Shown: positions 14,297 to 21,353 of the stretch, piece by piece
Position numbering within the stretch: position 1 is the first letter of the stretch
Layout: each line of letters begins with the position of its first letter
DNA from: CALCKU01 sp964654665
GTDB lineage: Bacteria > Pseudomonadota > Alphaproteobacteria > Caulobacterales > Maricaulaceae
Length of the DNA: 26,820 nucleotides
NCBI GenBank assembly: GCA_964654665.1
Contig: CAZZKV010000032.1
Location: 1 to 26,820, forward strand
Reading direction: 5' to 3'
Program-made: the position numbers and the translations under genes
Notes under the pieces: generated by a model
What the model was told of the DNA's origin: nothing
Seen by the model: the letters and a program-made list of their open reading frames with translations, nothing else
The model's database searches: none

Positions 14297-17266
14297 ATGG
14301 CAGAAAAAGCGCGATCCGAACATAATCAGGCCATGCTTGATACATTGTTTTTAGATGGCGCCAATGTCGCCTATCTGGAACAAATGCAGGCGCGGTTTGC
14401 CGAAAACCCCGCCAGTGTTGACGCGAGCTGGCAACGCTATTTTCGTAGCTTGGGGGAAGAAGCGGCTATTGCAAAGAAAAATGCCGATGGCCCGATTTGG
14501 AAACGGGCCGATTGGCCGCTTGATCCCAATGGTGAACTAACCGCCGCATTGACTGGTAATTGGAATACAGATGAGGCGGCGATTAGCCAAAAGGTACAAT
14601 CCCGCAATACTGACACGCCAAGCGCCGATGTACGCCAAGCCACCAAAGATAGTCTACGGGCACTTATGCTCATTCGGGCCTATCGTATGCGCGGACATCT
14701 TATTGCGGATCTTGACCCTCTTGGACTCAACAAAGCCGCTCCTCATCCAGAGCTTGAACCCGCAACTTATGGGTTCACAGAGGCTGACATGGATCGCGAA
14801 ATTTTCATTGATGGTGTTTTAGGCCTTGAAACAGCTACTTTGACTCAAATTCTGGAAATTGTCCGCCGAACCTATTGTTCAACCTTTGGCGTTCAATTTA
14901 TGCATATCTCTGATCCGGATGAAAAACGCTGGATCCAAGAACGCATTGAAGGACCGGATAAAGAGATTAGCTTTTCCAAAGAAGGCCGTCTCGCGATCTT
15001 GCAAAAATTGATTGAAGGCGAAGCCTTTGAGCAACTGATTCACAAACGCTATCCTGGCACCAAACGCTTTGGTATTGACGGGGCAGAAAGCCTGTTGCCA
15101 GCCTTAGAGCAAATTATCAAGCGCGGCGGGCAATTGGGGTTAAAAGATATTAACTTTGGTATGCCGCACCGCGGACGTTTGAATGTCATGGCCGCTGTAA
15201 TGCAAAAGCCCTATTCAGCCATTTTTTATGAGTTTCTTGGCGGAGTCTCGGCAGGGGACGAAGATTTCGGATCTGGTGATGTGAAATACCATTTGGGTGT
15301 TTCTGATGATCGCGAGTTTGACGGCAATAGCGTGCATCTGTCTTTAGCCCCAAATCCATCCCATCTTGAAGTCGTGGCTCCTGTCGTAATGGGCAAAGCC
15401 CGGGCGAAACAACAAATGGCCTCTGGCACATACCAATCCCATAACCCGGAACAGGTCATGGCCGTGATACTGCATGGCGATAGCGCTTTTGCGGGCCAAG
15501 GCATTGTTATGGAATGTTTCCAAATGAGCCAATTAGCCGGATATCGCACCGGCGGAACCTTACATGTTATCGTCAATAACCAAATCGGTTTTACAACCAC
15601 GCCGGATGAATACCGCTCCGGTCAATATTGTTCCGATGTCGCTTTCATGGTCGAGGCCCCTGTATTTCATGTCAATGGTGATGATCCTGAGTCCGTAGTT
15701 TTTGCTGCACGGGTCGCGACAGAATATCGGCAGAAATTCGGAAAAGACGTTGTTCTCGATATTATCTGTTATCGCCGTTATGGCCATAATGAAGGTGACG
15801 ATCCTTCATTTACCCAGCCAATTATGTATAAAAAAATCGGCGCTATGGAATCAACAGCGGCGCTGTATGCCCAGCGCCTGATTGCACGCGGCGACTTATC
15901 AGCGGCCGATCATCAAAAGCGAGTTGATGATTTTTATGCCTTTTTGGACGCTGAGTTTGGTAAGGCGAAAAATTTCGAGACCAAAGAACCCGATTGGCTG
16001 CAAGGGGTGTGGCAAGGACTATCCCTGCCGAGCGAGAAAGACGGTAAACGCCATGGCGATACCGGTGTTGATATTCAGCGTCTACGTGATATTGGCGCCA
16101 AAATTACCGCTATGCCCAATTCCGTCAATATTCACCGTACACTAAAACGTATCATCAAAGCTCGGGCTGAAAAGATAGCGGCCGAAGACAATATTGATTG
16201 GGGTCTCGCCGAACATCTCGCTTTTGGGACATTGATAACAGAGGGCCATCCTGTCCGTCTTTCAGGGCAAGATAGTGAACGCGGCACATTTTCCCATCGT
16301 CAATCCCATTTTGTCGATCAACTTGATGAAAGCAAATATACACCGCTCAACACATTATCGGGCGAACAAGAATATTATCAAGTTCTCAACTCCCACCTCT
16401 CCGAAGAAGCCGTTTTGGGTTTTGAATATGGGTTTTCCGGCGCGGCCCCCCATGCTCTCACAATTTGGGAAGCGCAATTCGGCGATTTCGCCAATGGCGC
16501 GCAGGTCATGGTCGATCAATTTATTTCCAGTGCCGAGCAAAAATGGCTACGTATGTCTGGCCTCGTCATGCTTTTGCCTCATGGTTATGAAGGTCAAGGG
16601 CCAGAACATAGTTCGGCGCGGCTTGAACGATATCTGCAAATGTGTGCCGAAGATAATATGCAGGTTACAAATATTTCTACCCCGGCCAATTATTTCCATG
16701 CCTTGCGCCGTCAGGTTAAACGGGGCTTTCGCAAACCGCTGATTAATATGAGCCCAAAATCCTTACTACGCCATAAACTCTGTGTTTCCACATTCGAGGA
16801 AATGGCTAAAGGGTCTGAGTTTCACCGTGTTTTATGGGATGATGCTGATTACAAACCTGAAACAACAACCATAAAACTGGCTGCAGACTCAAAAATTAAG
16901 ACCGTTATCCTGTGTTCGGGAAAAGTCTATTTCGATCTCTTTGCAGACCGTGAAACCCGCGGCATCACAGATACCTATCTTATGCGGATTGAACAGTTTT
17001 ACCCCTATCCGGATGATGCACTGCAAGCCGAACTGAAACGCTTTAAAAATGCCGATATGATTTGGTGCCAAGAAGAACCCAAAAATATGGGTGCTTGGGC
17101 TTTTATTAATCCCTTCATCGAAGAGACCTTAATCGCTATTGGCGCAAAACATACACGCCCGCGTTATGTCGGACGTCCAGCTGCGGCCTCGACGGCAACA
17201 GGAATTGCGGCTAAGCATAAAAAAGAACAACGCGCCATTATGGATGGCGCTTTTAAAAAGCGATAA
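14297..17266 (+). CDS. sucA: 2-oxoglutarate dehydrogenase E1 component
   Basis: SucA is the thiamine-diphosphate decarboxylase that starts conversion of 2-oxoglutarate to succinyl-CoA. The 989-residue protein begins with the conserved N-terminal segment (FLDGANVAYLEQMQARF), which binds the E2 core. It continues with FGIDGAESLLPALEQII, MPHRGRLNVMA and HLSLAPNPSHLEVVAPVV, the ThDP/Mg region HGDSAFAGQGIVMECFQMS with VIVNNQIGFTT, and RYGHNEGDDPSFTQP. The C-terminal transketolase-like domains include LLPHGYEGQGPEHSSARLER. The length is within the range of alphaproteobacterial E1o (E. coli has 933). AAAGG lies 8 nt before the ATG. It follows sucD by 36 bp and precedes sucB by 4 bp. Confidence 0.98.
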   Translation: MAEKARSEHNQAMLDTLFLDGANVAYLEQMQARFAENPASVDASWQRYFRSLGEEAAIAKKNADGPIWKRADWPLDPNGELTAALTGNWNTDEAAISQKVQSRNTDTPSADVRQATKDSLRALMLIRAYRMRGHLIADLDPLGLNKAAPHPELEPATYGFTEADMDREIFIDGVLGLETATLTQILEIVRRTYCSTFGVQFMHISDPDEKRWIQERIEGPDKEISFSKEGRLAILQKLIEGEAFEQLIHKRYPGTKRFGIDGAESLLPALEQIIKRGGQLGLKDINFGMPHRGRLNVMAAVMQKPYSAIFYEFLGGVSAGDEDFGSGDVKYHLGVSDDREFDGNSVHLSLAPNPSHLEVVAPVVMGKARAKQQMASGTYQSHNPEQVMAVILHGDSAFAGQGIVMECFQMSQLAGYRTGGTLHVIVNNQIGFTTTPDEYRSGQYCSDVAFMVEAPVFHVNGDDPESVVFAARVATEYRQKFGKDVVLDIICYRRYGHNEGDDPSFTQPIMYKKIGAMESTAALYAQRLIARGDLSAADHQKRVDDFYAFLDAEFGKAKNFETKEPDWLQGVWQGLSLPSEKDGKRHGDTGVDIQRLRDIGAKITAMPNSVNIHRTLKRIIKARAEKIAAEDNIDWGLAEHLAFGTLITEGHPVRLSGQDSERGTFSHRQSHFVDQLDESKYTPLNTLSGEQEYYQVLNSHLSEEAVLGFEYGFSGAAPHALTIWEAQFGDFANGAQVMVDQFISSAEQKWLRMSGLVMLLPHGYEGQGPEHSSARLERYLQMCAEDNMQVTNISTPANYFHALRRQVKRGFRKPLINMSPKSLLRHKLCVSTFEEMAKGSEFHRVLWDDADYKPETTTIKLAADSKIKTVILCSGKVYFDLFADRETRGITDTYLMRIEQFYPYPDDALQAELKRFKNADMIWCQEEPKNMGAWAFINPFIEETLIAIGAKHTRPRYVGRPAAASTATGIAAKHKKEQRAIMDGAFKKR

Positions 17267-17270
17267 GATA

Positions 17271-18758
17271 ATGACTGATATTACCATACCTAACGTCGGC
17301 GAGTCCGTTTCCGAAGTCACAATTGCCCAGTGGTTTAAAAAAGTCGGCGATGCAATAAAAAAAGACGAAGCCCTAGTTGAGCTTGAAACCGATAAAGCCG
17401 CGCAGGAGTTAGTCGCTCCGGAGGATGGTATTGTTGAAAATATTCTTGTCGCCGAAGGCGATAATGTCGCCGTGGGGACATTAATTGCTACATTAGGTAC
17501 GGGTTCAGGTCAAACCGCAACACCGGCGTCGGGTACGGCCTCGTCCCCAGCCCCCGCAACCACCTCTGAAACCTCATCCTCAACCGATAGTACAAGCTCT
17601 ATGAATATTGACGTTCCCAATGTCGGCGAATCCGTTACTGAAGTCACAGTTGCCTCATGGATGAAGCAACCGGGCGACACCGTGACAAAAGACGAAGCGA
17701 TTGTCGAGCTTGAAACCGATAAAGCCGCGCAGGAATTAGTCGCCCCGGAATCCGGGATCATAGGCGAAATTCTGGTAGCAGAAGGCGATATCGCTCAAGT
17801 GGGCCAGACGTTATGCACATTAATAACCGGGGCCGCGGCTAGCCCCTCCCCTGCCGTATCTACAGCACCTGCGGCGGCGCCTACCCACAGCGGAAAGCCC
17901 CCCATGCCCAGCGCTGATCGGGTGATAAAGGAAAACGGATTAGATGCTTCTGCTATTGTCGGAACCGGTAAAGATGGCCGTATTACCAAAGGCGATGCCC
18001 TTGCGGCCAACGCTCGCCCCCCTACGCCCACAGCACCCACTGCGCCTCGGGAGCTCGGTCCACGCGAAGAACGCGTGCGTATGTCCCGTATTCGCCAAAC
18101 AATTGCCCGGCGGTTAAAAGATGCGCAAAATACAGCCGCCATGCTGACAACTTATAACGAGGCTGACATGTCCAATATCATGGCGATGCGCAGCCAATAT
18201 AAAGAGGTCTTTATCAAAAAACATGGCGTTAAATTGGGATTCATGAGTTTCTTTGTCAAAGCCTGTGTTCAAGCGTTAAAAGATGTGCCCAATGTCAATG
18301 CTGAAATCGACGGAACGGATATTATTTATAAAAATTATTATGATATCTCAATCGCTGTTGGTACCGACAAAGGATTAGTCGTCCCTGTATTACGGGATGC
18401 TGATAGCTTGTCATTAGGCGGAATTGAAAAAGGCATTGGGGCTTTGGGGCAAAAGGCGCGCGATGGCGCTCTTTCTATGGCTGACATGTCCGGCGGAACC
18501 TTCACAATTTCCAATGGCGGGGTTTATGGTTCGCTAATGTCATCCCCAATATTAAATCCGCCGCAATCGGGAATATTAGGCATGCATAAGATCGAAAAAC
18601 GCCCGGTTGTTATTGACGATACAATCGTCATTCGCCCGATGATGTATCTGGCACTATCCTATGACCACCGTATTGTTGATGGAAAGGAAGCCGTGACCTT
18701 TTTGGTACGCGTCAAAGAATGTCTTGAAGATCCGGAACGGTTACTTCTCGACCTATAA
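17271..18758 (+). CDS. sucB: dihydrolipoyl succinyltransferase (E2) with two lipoyl domains
   Basis: SucB transfers the succinyl group from lipoyl arms to CoA and forms the core of 2-oxoglutarate dehydrogenase. The 495-residue protein has, in order: lipoyl domain 1 (1-77, Lys42 in ETDKAAQE), an Ala/Thr/Ser-rich linker (78-110), lipoyl domain 2 (111-187, Lys151 in ETDKAAQE), a Pro/Ala linker, the E1/E3-binding domain (about 213-247, ADRVIKENGLDASAIVGTGK), another linker, and the catalytic domain (266-495) with SYDHRIVDGKEA (His466, Asp470). E2 of this complex usually has one lipoyl domain. It has no strong ribosome site and starts 4 bp after sucA, so coupling is likely. An upstream in-frame start would lie inside sucA and break the conserved N-terminus. 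Confidence 0.96.
   Translation: MTDITIPNVGESVSEVTIAQWFKKVGDAIKKDEALVELETDKAAQELVAPEDGIVENILVAEGDNVAVGTLIATLGTGSGQTATPASGTASSPAPATTSETSSSTDSTSSMNIDVPNVGESVTEVTVASWMKQPGDTVTKDEAIVELETDKAAQELVAPESGIIGEILVAEGDIAQVGQTLCTLITGAAASPSPAVSTAPAAAPTHSGKPPMPSADRVIKENGLDASAIVGTGKDGRITKGDALAANARPPTPTAPTAPRELGPREERVRMSRIRQTIARRLKDAQNTAAMLTTYNEADMSNIMAMRSQYKEVFIKKHGVKLGFMSFFVKACVQALKDVPNVNAEIDGTDIIYKNYYDISIAVGTDKGLVVPVLRDADSLSLGGIEKGIGALGQKARDGALSMADMSGGTFTISNGGVYGSLMSSPILNPPQSGILGMHKIEKRPVVIDDTIVIRPMMYLALSYDHRIVDGKEAVTFLVRVKECLEDPERLLLDL
17379..17734 (+). repeat. near-identical DNA repeat encoding the two lipoyl-lysine loops
   Basis: A 29-bp stretch at 17379-17407 is repeated exactly at 17706-17734, 327 bp (109 codons) downstream. 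It encodes ELETDKAAQ plus most of the next codon, around the lipoylated lysine. Identity at synonymous positions suggests recent duplication or gene conversion between the two domains. Confidence 0.85.
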
Positions 18759-18846
18759 TCAATAATTTAATAGAGCTGTAATACTATTTTTTTAAGGGAT
18801 ATTTAGACATTTACACCACTGAGAGATAACAATAAAAGAGACTCTT

Positions 18847-19281
18847 ATGACCAATATAGTAAAAAAGGATGGCAAAGGCCTTGGTATTCTCGCGGCTTTT
18901 GCCATCGTATGGCATATTTTAGGCTTATTTGCCTTAGGTCTGGAACGCTTTGCTTCCGCTGAATCCCTGGCTAATAATTACACAAACGAACAAATTACCT
19001 ATCTCAGTTCAACATCTGTCTGGATCGTCGTCACTAATCTTATCGCTGTCGTATTGGGCCTTGCAGGGTCTATTACGCTTTTAAGACGCCGCTCAATAGC
19101 TTATTATTTCTTCGCTTTGTCTCTGTTGGCTGTTCTTATCGTTATGCTAGATACCTATTTACGCGGGGGCTACGCAATTATGGGAACAACCGGAACAGGG
19201 ACCTCTATTGCCATTACATTGATTGCCATTTTCCTTTTTTGGGCAACCCATAGTGCCCGGGAAAAAGGCCAGTTGCACTGA
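18847..19281 (+). CDS. four-helix membrane protein A of unknown function
   Basis: The 144-residue product has four hydrophobic helices (about 12-34, 57-79, 84-104, 118-138) with a short soluble loop after the first, containing SAESLANNYTNEQITYL. It has the same plan as the next gene's product: a WHxxG motif in helix 1, a SAExLA loop, helix 2 ending in LLRRR, and helix 4 ending with an aromatic and basic residues. The two are therefore tandem paralogues. No transport or catalytic residues are recognisable, and database names such as sugar transporter for related proteins are not supported by anything I see. AAGAG lies 6 nt before the ATG. It follows sucB by 88 AT-rich bp, so it may be in the suc operon or have its own promoter. 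Confidence 0.72.
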   Translation: MTNIVKKDGKGLGILAAFAIVWHILGLFALGLERFASAESLANNYTNEQITYLSSTSVWIVVTNLIAVVLGLAGSITLLRRRSIAYYFFALSLLAVLIVMLDTYLRGGYAIMGTTGTGTSIAITLIAIFLFWATHSAREKGQLH

Positions 19282-19356
19282 TTAAGCCTGCCCGCCGCAC
19301 TTGCTAGACAGACAACCCAAATTTGCATATTATTCTCTGATAAAAAGGGGAATAAT

Positions 19357-19809
19357 ATGACACAAGATAATGATAACAGTAAAATTAGCCCTAAACCACC
19401 TTTGTGGTTTTGGGCTGTTTCTGCTTTAGCTCTGCTCTGGAACTTAATGGGTGTCTGGCAATATATTTGGCAAACAACAGCAACCTCGGAAGATCTAGCC
19501 AAAGTCTATAATGCAACACAATTAGATATGATTAATGCCCAGCCAGCATGGTATACGGGCGTCTTTGCTCTGGCTGTTTTTGGCGGTGCCTTGGGATGCC
19601 TGTTACTCTTGCTCCGCAAAAAAATAGCCCTCTGGCCATTGTTGCTCTCTTTAATCTGCGTGATTATACAAAATATCTATTTCGCGACAGCCGGCGTCTA
19701 TGCCCATATTCATGGCGGCGAATGGGTGATGACACTTTTAATCCCGCTCGTCGCAATTTTACTTGTTTGGCTTGCTCGGCATATGTCTGCAAAACATATT
19801 CTACGTTAA
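19357..19809 (+). CDS. four-helix membrane protein B, paralogue of A
   Basis: The 150-residue protein has a polar N-terminus (MTQDNDNSKISPKPP), then four helices near 17-37, 67-86, 90-112 and 120-141. The loop TSEDLAKVYNATQLDMINAQPAWYTG after helix 1 and the LLLLRKK end of helix 2 mirror protein A. The TSEDLA loop followed by QPAWYTGVFALAVFGGALG looks typical of a small alphaproteobacterial membrane family without established function. AGGGG lies 6 nt before the ATG. It sits 75 bp after gene A and 66 bp before lpd, on the same strand, so it may respond with the 2-oxoglutarate dehydrogenase genes. Confidence 0.74.
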   Translation: MTQDNDNSKISPKPPLWFWAVSALALLWNLMGVWQYIWQTTATSEDLAKVYNATQLDMINAQPAWYTGVFALAVFGGALGCLLLLLRKKIALWPLLLSLICVIIQNIYFATAGVYAHIHGGEWVMTLLIPLVAILLVWLARHMSAKHILR

Positions 19810-19816
19810 GCGACTG

Positions 19817-19845
19817 TTGACCTGAAAACCCGCCGCGCGTAAGTG
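19817..19845 (+). promoter_or_regulatory. candidate promoter for lpd
   Basis: TTGACC (19817-19822) and TAAGTG (19840-19845) are spaced 17 bp apart, about 30 bp before the lpd start. The -35 match is good and the -10 is loose. Independent expression of E3 would make sense because it is shared with other dehydrogenase complexes. Confidence 0.35.
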
Positions 19846-19875
19846 AAACTCTCTTGACGCGTAGCGGAGCTTTCT

Positions 19876-21261
19876 ATGTCTGACATATATGATCTTATTA
19901 TTATTGGCGGCGGCCCCGGCGGTTATAACTGTGCCATCCGGGCTGGGCAACTCGGCTTAAAAGTCGCCTGTATTGAAACCCGTAAAACGCTCGGCGGCAC
20001 CTGCCTAAATGTCGGCTGTATTCCGTCAAAGGCTTTGCTACATGCCACAGAAATGTTGGAAACAGCACAAAAGACATTTACTCATATGGGGCTAACAGGC
20101 GAAACGGGTTTTGATCTACCGGTTATGATGCGCGCAAAAGAAAAAACGGTGACAGGCCTTACATCCGGCATTGAATTTCTATTTAAGAAAAACAAGGTCG
20201 AGCATATTGAAGGCTTTGGTAAAATTATTGACGCCGGTACGGTAGATGTTGGCAGGAAAACGCTGAAAACAAAAAACATCGTCATTGCAACGGGGTCCGA
20301 AGTCGCAACATTGCCGAATGTTGATATTGACGAAAAACAGATCGTTTCCTCTACGGGGGCGCTAGAGCTTAAAAAAGCCCCAAAGAAAATGCTGGTCATA
20401 GGCGGCGGCGTTATTGGACTAGAACTCGGGTCTGTCTGGCGGCGGCTTGGAACTGAAGTCACTGTGGTGGAATATCTTGACCATATAATGCCAGGTATGG
20501 ATGCAGAAATACAAAAACAAGCGCTACGGATATTCAAGAAACAAAAAATGAAATTTGAGTTGGGCCGTAAAGTCACAGCTGTAACAAAAAAAGGCAAAGG
20601 TTTGATAGTAAAAACAGAGGCCAGCGCTGGCGGTAAAGAGAAAGATATTGATGCTGATATTGTTCTTGTCTGTATCGGCCGCCGTCCTTTCACTACAGAT
20701 TTGGGCCTTGAGGCTATCGGCGTGAAAACTGATAAACGCGGTTTTATTGAAACCGAACATTTCAAAACCAATATCCCCGGTATTTATGCCGTTGGCGATT
20801 GTACCCTTGGTCCTATGCTGGCCCATAAGGCCGAAGACGAAGGCGTGGCCGCTGCGGAAATTATAGCGGGCAAAGCGGGCCATGTTAATTATGACGTTAT
20901 TCCAGGTGTTGTTTACACAGCCCCTGAAATCGCCAGTGTTGGCAAAACCGAAGAAGAACTTAAAGCCGCCTCGATTCCCTATAAGAAGGGTAAATTTCCG
21001 TTTACTGCCAATTCTCGCGCACGGGCTAATCACCAAACCGACGGCTTTGTCAAAATTCTCGCCCATGCCGAAACTGATGAAATTCTCGGTGCGCATATGA
21101 TCGGGGCTCATGTTGGAGACCTTATTGCCGAAGTTGCTCTGGCGATGGAATTTAAGGCCGCCAGCGAGGATATCGCGCGGACCTGCCACGCCCACCCCAC
21201 GATTACCGAAGCCGTTCGACAAGCTGCTATGGATGTCGAAGGCTGGACAATGCAAATGTAA
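19876..21261 (+). CDS. lpd: dihydrolipoyl dehydrogenase (E3)
   Basis: Lpd reoxidises dihydrolipoyl groups of E2 with NAD, serving 2-oxoglutarate dehydrogenase and possibly other lipoyl complexes. The 461-residue flavoprotein starts with the FAD loop IIIGGGPGGYNCA (8-20) and has the redox-active pair in GGTCLNVGCIPSKALL (Cys43, Cys48). The NAD-binding loop is LVIGGGVIGLELGSVW (about 173-188), the second FAD contact is GIYAVGDCTLGPMLAHKA, and the C-terminal His440/Glu445 pair is in HAHPTITEAV. All catalytic features are intact and the length is typical. GGAG (19866-19869) gives the ribosome site. Position next to sucAB suggests this copy serves mainly 2-oxoglutarate dehydrogenase. Confidence 0.97.
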   Translation: MSDIYDLIIIGGGPGGYNCAIRAGQLGLKVACIETRKTLGGTCLNVGCIPSKALLHATEMLETAQKTFTHMGLTGETGFDLPVMMRAKEKTVTGLTSGIEFLFKKNKVEHIEGFGKIIDAGTVDVGRKTLKTKNIVIATGSEVATLPNVDIDEKQIVSSTGALELKKAPKKMLVIGGGVIGLELGSVWRRLGTEVTVVEYLDHIMPGMDAEIQKQALRIFKKQKMKFELGRKVTAVTKKGKGLIVKTEASAGGKEKDIDADIVLVCIGRRPFTTDLGLEAIGVKTDKRGFIETEHFKTNIPGIYAVGDCTLGPMLAHKAEDEGVAAAEIIAGKAGHVNYDVIPGVVYTAPEIASVGKTEEELKAASIPYKKGKFPFTANSRARANHQTDGFVKILAHAETDEILGAHMIGAHVGDLIAEVALAMEFKAASEDIARTCHAHPTITEAVRQAAMDVEGWTMQM

Positions 21262-21288
21262 AAGTGAATTGGCTATTTGACAGGGCTG

Positions 21289-21348
21289 CCTATCAGGCTT
21301 AGGGCGCGCATAACAATATGGCTCTTACGGGTCTTACGACCTGATAGG
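21289..21348 (+). promoter_or_regulatory. leader inverted repeat covering the helicase ribosome site
   Basis: CCTATCAGG (21289-21297) is exactly complementary to CCTGATAGG (21340-21348), with 42 nt between. The right arm contains the only purine-rich ribosome-site candidate (ATAGG) and ends 5 nt before the ATG at 21354. Inside the loop GGTC and GACC (21330-21341) could form a competing small hairpin that shares bases with the right arm. A TTGACA (21277-21282) lies just upstream, but a transcript from it would begin within the left arm or after it, which would matter for this model. Confidence 0.4.
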
Positions 21349-21353
21349 TTCTC

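Noticed and set aside
18769..18793. Possible terminator after sucB (AATAG and CTATT with a T run)
   Set aside because: The stem is only 5 AU-rich base pairs with a 10-nt loop, too weak to claim.
20524..21255. Long minus-strand open frames inside lpd (20082-20771 and 20524-21255)
   Set aside because: They lie opposite a fully conserved E3 gene, have no ribosome site or recognisable motif, and are shadows of biased codon use.
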